A stretch of DNA of 15,885 nt from Verrucomicrobiaceae bacterium (lineage in GTDB: Bacteria; Verrucomicrobiota; Verrucomicrobiae; Verrucomicrobiales; Akkermansiaceae): NCBI GenBank assembly GCA_947372405.1, contig CANBTO010000045.1:1-15885 (forward strand), written 5' to 3'. Made by a program: the position numbers and the translations under genes. Position 1 is the first letter of the stretch, and each line of letters opens with the position of its first letter. Below are positions 6,087 to 12,971 of the stretch, piece after piece. Below the pieces are notes generated by a model, which searched no databases, was not told the origin of the DNA, and saw nothing but the letters and a program-made list of their open reading frames with translations.

Positions 6087-7886
6087 ATGACCCTCGCCTG
6101 GATACTCCTCTTCCTCCCGCTCGTCAGTGCAGCGGTGAACCAACTCGTCCTGCGCAAAAACCCGCTGGTGCCGCTGGTTTCCACAGCGTCCGCCGTGGCC
6201 ACGCTGGTGATTTCGTTTCCCCTGTTAGGTAAAACCGGGACCAGCTCGTTCAACTGGGCGACCGTCAGCGACTTCAACCTCCAGATCGGCATCCAGCTCG
6301 ACCAACTCTCCACCGGCATGATGATCGTGGTCACCGGCGTCGGTGCGCTGGTCCACGTCTTCTCGCTCGCCTACATGAAGGACGATGAAGCGAAGGCCCG
6401 CTACTTCACCGGGCTCTCGCTCTTCATGTTCTCGATGACCGGCATCGTGCTGGCCAACAACTTCATCATGACCTTCATCTTCTGGGAACTGGTCGGCCTC
6501 AGCTCCTACCTGCTCATCGGCCACTGGTATCAGAAGAACTCCGCCGCGGACGCCGCCAAGAAAGCCTTCCTCTGCAACCGCGTGGGCGACTTCGGATTCA
6601 TGGTCGGCATCCTCATGCTATGGGGCATCACCGGCACGCTCTCCTTTGGTGAGATGCACATTCCCGTGGCCGTATCAACCGCCACTCTATCAGCCGCGGT
6701 GCTCTGCATCTTCTGCGGAGCGGTCGGCAAGTCCGCGCAGCTTCCGCTCCACGTCTGGCTGCCCGACGCCATGGAAGGTCCCACTCCGGTGTCCGCACTC
6801 ATCCACGCCGCCACCATGGTCGCCGCCGGGGTTTACATGCTTTACCGCGTGCAACTCTCGCTCGGTTTCGAACATTTCGAAGGCCTGCCCGCATCCACGG
6901 TCATCGCATGGACCGGCGGCCTCACCTCGCTCGCCGCCGCGCTGATGGCCACCCAGCAGGACGACATCAAGCGCGTGCTCGCTTACTCGACACTCTCACA
7001 GCTCGGCTACATGGTCATGGCCGTCGGACTCGTACACGGCCAAGCCGGCATGTTCCACCTCTTCACCCATGCCTGGTTCAAGGCGCTGCTCTTCCTCGGT
7101 TCCGGCGCGGTCATCCACGCCTGCCATCACGAACAGGACATCTGGAAAATGGGCGGCCTGCTCAAGAAGATGCCCATCACCGGCATCACCTTCGCTCTCG
7201 GTACCGCCGCCTTGATCGCCGTGCCCTTCGTGACGTCCGGGTTCTATTCGAAGGAAGAAATCCTCGCCGCGGCCTACGGCAAAAACCAAACACTGTTCGT
7301 CATCGCCATTTTTGTGGCCTTCCTCACCACTTTTTACATGACCCGCGCGTTCGTCGTGGCCTTCCTTGGCAAACACCGTTCGGAAAACGCGGACCACGCC
7401 CACGAGGTCGGCCCCTTGATGTTCGTCCCGCTGGTGATCCTCGCTGCCATGGCGATCGGCTCCGCCTGGCTGACCGGTCCGCTCAACGCCATCGACCCGC
7501 GCGCTCTCCCCGAAGCCCATCACGAAGGACACACCATCATCCTCATCGCCTCACTTGCTTCGCTGATCCTCGGTTTGCTCGCAGGCTTCGTGCTCTACAA
7601 CGGCAAGGACAAGGAACCGCTCTCCATCCCACTCTTCCGGAACCGCCTCTACATCGACGGCATCTACGACAACATCCTCGTCCGTTACTTCCAGGACGCC
7701 TTCGCCGCCATCGTACACTTCTTCGACGAGTTCCTCATCAACGGTCTGATCGTCGGTGGTTGCAGTCGTGGCGCAGCCAGCCTCGGCAACCTCTTCCGCC
7801 AGATCCAGTCCGGCGAACTCCAGGGCTACGCCTTCGCCTTCGGCCTCGGCGTCATCCTCGTCATTTATTTCACCGTTTTCCTTTGA
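6087..7886 (+). CDS. nuoL: NADH-quinone oxidoreductase subunit L
   Basis: Largest antiporter-like proton-pumping subunit, at the distal end of the membrane arm. The key charged residues are present: E134 in FWELVGLSSYLL, K215 in GAVGKSAQLPLHVWLPDAMEG (start 211), H240 shortly after, and the DDIKRVLAYSTLSQLGY segment (292-308). A lysine follows in HAWFKALLF (K332). The last part has the long amphipathic lateral helix and a final membrane anchor typical of NuoL. The length of 599 residues is close to E. coli's 613. It ends 14 bp before the ORF6N gene that separates it from nuoM. Confidence 0.97.
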   Translation: MTLAWILLFLPLVSAAVNQLVLRKNPLVPLVSTASAVATLVISFPLLGKTGTSSFNWATVSDFNLQIGIQLDQLSTGMMIVVTGVGALVHVFSLAYMKDDEAKARYFTGLSLFMFSMTGIVLANNFIMTFIFWELVGLSSYLLIGHWYQKNSAADAAKKAFLCNRVGDFGFMVGILMLWGITGTLSFGEMHIPVAVSTATLSAAVLCIFCGAVGKSAQLPLHVWLPDAMEGPTPVSALIHAATMVAAGVYMLYRVQLSLGFEHFEGLPASTVIAWTGGLTSLAAALMATQQDDIKRVLAYSTLSQLGYMVMAVGLVHGQAGMFHLFTHAWFKALLFLGSGAVIHACHHEQDIWKMGGLLKKMPITGITFALGTAALIAVPFVTSGFYSKEEILAAAYGKNQTLFVIAIFVAFLTTFYMTRAFVVAFLGKHRSENADHAHEVGPLMFVPLVILAAMAIGSAWLTGPLNAIDPRALPEAHHEGHTIILIASLASLILGLLAGFVLYNGKDKEPLSIPLFRNRLYIDGIYDNILVRYFQDAFAAIVHFFDEFLINGLIVGGCSRGAASLGNLFRQIQSGELQGYAFAFGLGVILVIYFTVFL

Positions 7887-7900
7887 ATCGCACTGCAGCC

Positions 7901-8452
7901 ATGTCCGCCTCCAGCCTCAAGGCTCAAATCGAACGCAACATCCTGTTCCTCCGGGACCAGCGGGTGATGCTCGATTTCCAATTGGCTGATCTTTACGAAG
8001 TGGAAACCCGCGCCCTCAAACAAGCTGTCCGCCGCAACATGGAGCGCTTCCCCGCGGATTTCATGTTTGAACTCACTGCTGCCGAAATCGAAGACTTGGT
8101 GTCACAAAATGTGATACCTGGCCTGGGCAAACTCGGCGGAGCCACGCCGATGGCTTTCACCGAACAAGGGGTCGCCATGTTGTCCAGTGTTCTCAGGAGT
8201 GATCGAGCCCTGCTTGTGAACATCGGCATCATGCGCGCCTTCGTTCGTCTTCGCGAGTTGCTCGCTACCAACGCCGACCTGGCCCGCAAGCTGGAACAGA
8301 TTGAAAAGAAATACGACGGCCAATTCCGAATCGTTTTCGACGCCATTCGCCAATTGATGGCTCCCGCCGCCAAACCTGCACGCGAAATGGGCTTCCATGC
8401 CATTCCAGCCCCGAAGACAGTCCGCAAATCCCGGGCCAAAGGCAAAACCTAA
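7901..8452 (+). CDS. ORF6N domain protein (phage-type putative DNA-binding protein)
   Basis: A 183-residue protein whose N-terminal part (about residues 8-95) matches the ORF6N domain: ILFLRDQRVMLDFQLADLYEV, then RNMERFPADFMFELT, and AFTEQGVAMLSSVLRSDRA. The domain was defined in phage antirepressor and KilA-N-type proteins and is presumed to bind DNA. Stand-alone chromosomal copies are common in Bacteroidetes-, Chlorobi- and Verrucomicrobia-type genomes, with unknown role. A likely coiled coil follows (about 115-155), then a basic, proline-containing tail (KTVRKSRAKGKT) that could contact nucleic acid. It has no known link to complex I, yet it sits tightly between nuoL (14 bp) and nuoM (12 bp) and must be co-transcribed. 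I see no inverted repeats at its edges. The start at 7901 is the first ATG that gives the full domain. Confidence 0.88.
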   Translation: MSASSLKAQIERNILFLRDQRVMLDFQLADLYEVETRALKQAVRRNMERFPADFMFELTAAEIEDLVSQNVIPGLGKLGGATPMAFTEQGVAMLSSVLRSDRALLVNIGIMRAFVRLRELLATNADLARKLEQIEKKYDGQFRIVFDAIRQLMAPAAKPAREMGFHAIPAPKTVRKSRAKGKT

Positions 8453-8464
8453 ACATTCATCATC

Positions 8465-9898
8465 ATGCTCGCCCTCCTCGTCTTTCTCCCGATCCTCGCC
8501 TTCATCGCGATTCTGCTGGGTGCGCCTGCGCGGCTGACCGCCGTCGGCGCGTCCGCGCTCAATCTGGTGCTCGGCATCTGCGCCGCGTTCAACTGGCAGT
8601 GCTCTTGCTGGAGCCTTTCGCTTACCGTACTTAAAACACCCGCGCTCCATCTGGCCTTCGGATTCCCCGATGGCATGAGCGCCATCATGGTGCTGCTCAC
8701 CGTCATCGTCACTCTCGCGGCGGTTCTTTCCGGCAAGGCCCCCGAAGGAAAAGAAAAACTCTACTTCGGTTCCTCACTCCTCATCTCCGGCGGCGCGCTC
8801 GGTGCCTTCGCCGCCACGGACTTGTTCTTCTTCTACGCCTTCCACGAACTCGCCCTCATCCCGACCTTCCTCATGATCGGTATGCTCGGCCGCGGCGACC
8901 GCAAGGAGATCGCCTGGAAAATCACCATCTACCTTGGCCTGGGATCGATTATCCTGCTCGCCGGTCTCGTCTGGCTCGCCAACCTCACAGGCACCTACGA
9001 CATCGCCTCGATGATCGCTGCCAGAAATAACGTCGATGAGCACTCGCAGAAGAGCATCGCCGCTCTGCTGCTCGTCGGCTTCGGCACGCTGGTTTCCCTC
9101 TTCCCCTTCCACTCGTGGGCCGCACCGGCCTATGCCAGCGCACCCGCTCCGGTCGCCATGCTGCACGCCGGTGTGCTGAAAAAATTCGGCCTCTACGGGT
9201 TGCTGCGCATCGCCATCCCGCTCGTGCCGGTCGGGATGCAACATTGGCTCACGCCGCTGCTGGTTCTGTTGTTAGGAAACATCCTCTGGGTCGGCTTTGT
9301 GACCATCTCCCAGAAACGCCTCGACGGACTTCTCGGCAATTCCTCGGTGATGCACATGGGCTACATCTTCCTCGCCATCGCCGCGCTCATCGCCTTCCCG
9401 GAAAACCCTCTCGCCCAATCCGCTGCGGTTTTGCTGATGTTCGCCCACGGTGTTTCGATCGCCCTTCTCTTCGGTCTCGCCGACCGCATCGAACGCAACA
9501 CCGGCTCGCTCGATCTATCAGACCTCGGCGGCCTCGCCAAATCCGCACCCAAGCTGGCCTTCATCTTCGGTATCGCCGCATTCGCCTCCATCGGCCTGCC
9601 CGGTCTTGCCAACTTCTCAGGAGAGGTGCTCGTCTTCCTCTCCGCTTTCAAGAGTTACAACGGCCTCACCGGCCTCGGCCCCGTGCAGATTGCCTGCATC
9701 CTCGCCATCTGGGGCGTCGTCATCTCCGCCGTTTACATGCTGCGCGCCTACCGCAACATCTTCCAAGGACCCGCCGTGAAATCCACCGAGTCCGCCGCCG
9801 ACCTCACGCCCCTCGACCGCATCCCGGCCCTACTCCTCGTGCTGGCCCTCTTCGCCGTCGGACTCTATCCGAACCTTCTGCTGAACCTTTTGAAATAA
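8465..9898 (+). CDS. nuoM: NADH-quinone oxidoreductase subunit M, divergent
   Basis: Antiporter-like membrane subunit between NuoN and NuoL. Family features kept are E128 in FHELALIPTFLMIG (TM5 glutamate), K240 in AGVLKKFGLYGLLR (TM8), the HMGY segment after SSV, the histidine in MFAHGVS, and the TM12 glutamate in LANFSGEVLVF. Two features are unlike the norm. Where E. coli has FAVKMPMVPLH with the essential TM7 lysine K234, this protein has GFGTLVSLFPFH (L209). Where E. coli has DIKRLIAYTSV, it has RLDGLLGNSSV. The length is 477 residues, against 509. NuoL and NuoN in the same operon keep the canonical motifs, so the divergence is specific to this subunit. Operon position and overall similarity still make NuoM the right name. 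Confidence 0.9.
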   Translation: MLALLVFLPILAFIAILLGAPARLTAVGASALNLVLGICAAFNWQCSCWSLSLTVLKTPALHLAFGFPDGMSAIMVLLTVIVTLAAVLSGKAPEGKEKLYFGSSLLISGGALGAFAATDLFFFYAFHELALIPTFLMIGMLGRGDRKEIAWKITIYLGLGSIILLAGLVWLANLTGTYDIASMIAARNNVDEHSQKSIAALLLVGFGTLVSLFPFHSWAAPAYASAPAPVAMLHAGVLKKFGLYGLLRIAIPLVPVGMQHWLTPLLVLLLGNILWVGFVTISQKRLDGLLGNSSVMHMGYIFLAIAALIAFPENPLAQSAAVLLMFAHGVSIALLFGLADRIERNTGSLDLSDLGGLAKSAPKLAFIFGIAAFASIGLPGLANFSGEVLVFLSAFKSYNGLTGLGPVQIACILAIWGVVISAVYMLRAYRNIFQGPAVKSTESAADLTPLDRIPALLLVLALFAVGLYPNLLLNLLK

Positions 9899-9903
9899 GT
9901 CCC

Positions 9904-9923
9904 ATAGGACCTATACGACCTAT
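9904..9923 (+). repeat. Nonamer tandem repeat before nuoN
   Basis: ATAGGACCT at 9904 is followed directly by ATACGACCT at 9913 and then AT. This is a 9-bp tandem repeat of just over two copies filling the 30-bp nuoM-nuoN gap. It differs in unit length and sequence from the 7-bp repeats of the other spacers. Confidence 0.6.
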
Positions 9924-9928
9924 TTCCC

Positions 9929-11419
9929 ATGCCCGCTTACTACCTAGAAGCCCTCACCGTCACCCTCGGCCTGATCCTGCTCATGGCCGAAGCCTTCGTG
10001 CCTGCGAAAAGCAAGGCATGGGTCGGCACTGCCGCCGCCATCGGACTCGGACTCGTCCTGCTGCTCACGATCGTCGCCATCGGGCCGGATGCGAGACCCA
10101 GCTCCGACTGGGCCAAGTGGCCGCTGTGGCATTTCTATCAGTTCGATTCCCTCGCCCGCTTCTATAAGGTCTTCGCCCTCGTCACCACGATCTTCGTCGT
10201 GCTCCTTTCCGTCGATTACCGGAAGATCCTCGCACGCTTCACCGATCATCCGGGTTCGGAAAACGGCACCGGTGAATACTACGCGCTGCCGGTCTTCGCC
10301 TGCGCCGGCATGATGTGGCTCGCCTCCGCCAAGGACCTCGCCGGCGCTTTCGTCGCACTCGAACTCGTCACCGTCACCTTCTACATCCTCGTCTCCTACA
10401 TGCGCCGCAACGTCGGCTCGCTCGAGGCAGGCGTGAAATACCTGATCCTCGGCGCGCTCAGTACCGGCTTCCTCGTTTACGGCATCGCCTGGGTATACGG
10501 CAGCACCGGCACGATGAGCCTCGCCGCGATGCCGGAAAGACTTGCCCAACTCTCAACTCTCAACCCTCAACTCTCACCTTCTTCGGGCCTCCTCTTCGGC
10601 ATCGCTCTGGTCATGGTCGGTCTTGGTTTCAAGATCGGCGCGGTGCCCATGCAGGTCTGGGTTCCTGACGTCTATCAGGGCGCGCCCACGCCAACCACCG
10701 CCTTTCTCTCCGTGGGCTCCAAGGCAGCGGGCTTCATCCTGATGATCCGTTTTCTGGAACCCTTCCTCGCCAGCGAACTCACCCGTGGTCCGGTCATCAA
10801 ACTCCTGCTCATCCTCGCCATCGCCACGCTGCTGTTCGGTAACCTCGCCGCCATCCCGCAGACGAACTTCAAGCGCCTGCTCGCCTACTCGTCCATCGCC
10901 CACGCCGGATTCCTCATCCTCGCACTGGCCGCCGGAGCCAAGGAAACCGCCGATGCGCTCTCGTCCGCACAGGTTGTTTCCTTATATCTCGCAACCTACC
11001 TGATCATGACGCTTGGCGTGTTCTTCATCCTCGCCCAGATCCGCATCCAGCGCGATGGAGAGAACATCAGCGATTTCAACGGCCTCGGCAAAACCAATCC
11101 CGTGCTAGCCCTCGCACTGACGGTTCTGTTAGCCGCGCTGGCGGGTGTGCCGCTCACCGCTGGCTTTGTCGGCAAGTTCCTCGTCTTCTCGCTCGCCGTG
11201 AACGCCGGCCTGTGGGCGGGTGTCGGTGTCGCGTTCATCGCCGCAGCCGCTGGTTTCTACTACTACTTCAATGTCATCCGGGCCATGTGGTGGGCGAATC
11301 CGGGAGACAGCCAGCCGGTCACACTTCCCTGCATCAGCCGGGCCTGCATCACCCTCCTCACCGTGGCCACTCTGGTCCTCGGCATCTGGCCGCAGCCGAT
11401 CCTCGCGCTGTTGAAGTGA
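9929..11419 (+). CDS. nuoN: NADH-quinone oxidoreductase subunit N
   Basis: Antiporter-like proton-pumping subunit closest to NuoK. Residues of the proton path are present: E145 in FVALELVTVTFYIL, K235 in VGLGFKIGAVPMQVWVPDVY, K265 in SVGSKAAGF, and the lysine of LTAGFVGKFLVF (TM12). The FKRLLAYSSIAHAGF segment is canonical. The length of 496 residues is near E. coli's 485. A loop at residues 207-217 (QLSTLNPQLSP) is encoded by a heptamer tandem repeat (10547-10574) and lies between a membrane helix and the conserved GLGFK segment, so it probably extends a surface loop. This is the last gene of the complex I run. The nearest downstream gene starts 116 bp later. Confidence 0.96.
   Translation: MPAYYLEALTVTLGLILLMAEAFVPAKSKAWVGTAAAIGLGLVLLLTIVAIGPDARPSSDWAKWPLWHFYQFDSLARFYKVFALVTTIFVVLLSVDYRKILARFTDHPGSENGTGEYYALPVFACAGMMWLASAKDLAGAFVALELVTVTFYILVSYMRRNVGSLEAGVKYLILGALSTGFLVYGIAWVYGSTGTMSLAAMPERLAQLSTLNPQLSPSSGLLFGIALVMVGLGFKIGAVPMQVWVPDVYQGAPTPTTAFLSVGSKAAGFILMIRFLEPFLASELTRGPVIKLLLILAIATLLFGNLAAIPQTNFKRLLAYSSIAHAGFLILALAAGAKETADALSSAQVVSLYLATYLIMTLGVFFILAQIRIQRDGENISDFNGLGKTNPVLALALTVLLAALAGVPLTAGFVGKFLVFSLAVNAGLWAGVGVAFIAAAAGFYYYFNVIRAMWWANPGDSQPVTLPCISRACITLLTVATLVLGIWPQPILALLK
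10547..10574 (+). repeat. In-frame heptamer tandem repeat inside nuoN
   Basis: CAACTCT occurs at 10547, 10554 and 10568, with the one-base variant CAACCCT at 10561; CACCTTC follows at 10575. It encodes residues 207-216. Because 7 bp is not a codon multiple, the reading frame survives only for certain copy numbers, such as a gain of three units (21 bp). Confidence 0.85.
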
Positions 11420-11535
11420 TCTGAGCGACGGAAATTGACAGTTCCGCATTTCGGCGGATGGTTGGGTTTCATCAATCCGTCATAAGCTTGGGCTTATCCA
11501 GGCTTTAACCAAACATCCACACCGAAGCCAACCAC
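11420..11535 (+). promoter_or_regulatory. nuoN-sthA spacer with a short hairpin
   Basis: No gene is seen in these 116 bases. ATAAGC (11482-11487) pairs perfectly with GCTTAT (11492-11497) around a TTGG loop. No T-run follows, so an operator or mRNA element is as likely as a terminator. TTGACA at 11435-11440 matches a -35 box, but the sequence 17 bases on (ATGGTT) is a poor -10. Whether sthA has its own promoter cannot be decided from this. Confidence 0.3.
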
Positions 11536-12957
11536 ATGACTGTATCCGATTCGCCCGATTTCGATCTCATCGTCCTGGGTGGTGGCCCGGCCGGAACCAG
11601 TGGCGCGGTGGCCGCAGGATTCATCGGCAAAAAGGTCGCACTGGTGGAGAAGACCTCGTTGCTCGGCGGTGCGGGCATCAATACCGGCACCATCCCAAGC
11701 AAGACCTTGCGCGAGACCTCGCTCATGCTTTCCGGCTGGCGTTCGCGCAGGCTTTTCGGTGTCGATCTCTCGCTCCGCCGCGAGGCCACCATCAATGATT
11801 TCATGAGCCATGAAAAACTGGTCACCGGCAACGAGCGCCAGCGCGTTGAGGAACGACTGGCCCACCGCGGTGTAACGAGGTTTCATGGTGCCGCGAGTTT
11901 CGTGGACGCACATACGATTCGCATCACAGATGACAGCGGCGTCGAAACCTTGATTCGTGGCAGCAAAATCCTCATCGCCACCGGCTCCTCACCTCTCAGA
12001 CCGCCGGAGTTTCAATTCGCAGATGACAGGATTCACGACTCCAACGAGATCCTCGAACTCAAATGCCTGCCGAAGAAACTCATCGTCATCGGCGGCGGAG
12101 TGATCGGCAGCGAATATGCGGGCACCTTCGCCGCGCTGGGTGTGGAAGTTCATCTGGTGGACGGCCGGGATACGCTGATGCCCTTTCTCGATGCGGAGAT
12201 TTCGACAAATCTTGCCGCTGCCATGACGGCCAACGGCGTGCATTTCCACTGGCAGGAAAAAGTGCTGTCATGCGACACATCACATCCCGACGACGTCATC
12301 CTCAACCTGTCATCCGGCGCAACGCTTGCAGGTGATGGCGTGCTGGTCTGCGCGGGACGCAGCAGCAACACCGGCACGCTCGATCTGGCAGCCGCAGGCC
12401 TTACCCCCGGCAACCGCGGCCTGGTGCAGGTGAACTCGCATTTCCAGTCCACCGAAAACCCCGACATCTATGCTGCGGGCGATGTCATCGGACCACCGGC
12501 GCTGGCGGCCACCGGCATCGAACAGGCGCGCGTCGCCATCTGCCATGCCTTCGGGGAAATGCTGAAATGTGAAATCGCCCCCTTGCTGCCTACGGGCATC
12601 TATACCATCCCGGAAGCCAGTTGTGTGGGGGAAACCGAAGCCACCCTCACCGCAAAGAACATCCCCTATATCGTCGGGCGCGCCCGCTATGCGGACATCC
12701 CGCGCGGCGACATCATCGGCGACAGCACCGGTTTCCTCAAACTCCTGTTCCACCGCGATGACATGCGTCTGTTAGGCGTGCATGTCATGGGCGAGCAGGC
12801 GACCGAGGTGGTGCACATCGGGCTCGTGGCCATGATGATGAACGCCACCGCGGATCTGTTCAACCGCACCTGCTTCAACTACCCGACGCTGGGCGACCTC
12901 TACAAATATGCCGCCTACGACGCGATCCTCGGCGGCCACGGCGAGCGGGATTTCTGA
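11536..12957 (+). CDS. sthA: Soluble pyridine nucleotide transhydrogenase (Si-specific)
   Basis: FAD flavoprotein of the disulfide-reductase fold that exchanges hydride between NADH and NADPH in the cytoplasm, without energy input. The N-terminal FAD site is GGGPAG (15-20). The central ATG motif is at 148-150, the NAD(P) Rossmann site GGGVIGSE is at 186-193, and the second FAD contact is AAGDV (313-317). Both cysteines of the usual redox disulfide are missing: the region reads GINTGTIPSKTLRE (47-60). The C-terminal catalytic His-Pro of disulfide reductases is replaced by FNYPTLGDLYKYAA (from 447). These replacements are typical of SthA rather than of lipoamide or mercuric reductases. The length of 473 residues matches the E. 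coli protein (466). It lies downstream of complex I, possibly with its own promoter, and is convergent with the next gene, with 14 bp between the stops. Many SthA proteins keep the first cysteine, so this one is slightly atypical. Confidence 0.85.
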   Translation: MTVSDSPDFDLIVLGGGPAGTSGAVAAGFIGKKVALVEKTSLLGGAGINTGTIPSKTLRETSLMLSGWRSRRLFGVDLSLRREATINDFMSHEKLVTGNERQRVEERLAHRGVTRFHGAASFVDAHTIRITDDSGVETLIRGSKILIATGSSPLRPPEFQFADDRIHDSNEILELKCLPKKLIVIGGGVIGSEYAGTFAALGVEVHLVDGRDTLMPFLDAEISTNLAAAMTANGVHFHWQEKVLSCDTSHPDDVILNLSSGATLAGDGVLVCAGRSSNTGTLDLAAAGLTPGNRGLVQVNSHFQSTENPDIYAAGDVIGPPALAATGIEQARVAICHAFGEMLKCEIAPLLPTGIYTIPEASCVGETEATLTAKNIPYIVGRARYADIPRGDIIGDSTGFLKLLFHRDDMRLLGVHVMGEQATEVVHIGLVAMMMNATADLFNRTCFNYPTLGDLYKYAAYDAILGGHGERDF

Positions 12958-12971
12958 TAGATCCAGCCGTT

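Noticed and set aside
6908..7900. Long upstream extension of the ORF6N reading frame over nuoL
   Set aside because: Arg/Pro/His-rich translation typical of an out-of-frame nuoL read; the ORF6N protein begins naturally at 7901.
9115..10167. 350-codon plus-strand open frame spanning nuoM and nuoN
   Set aside because: Arginine/proline-rich off-frame translation overlapping two well-supported membrane genes.
11435..11463. Sigma-70 promoter for sthA from TTGACA at 11435
   Set aside because: The sequence at the correct distance (ATGGTT) is a poor -10 box, so only the -35-like match is noted in the spacer entry.
11536..12957. Dihydrolipoamide dehydrogenase or mercuric reductase
   Set aside because: Both redox-active cysteines and the C-terminal catalytic histidine are missing, which fits the soluble transhydrogenase instead.
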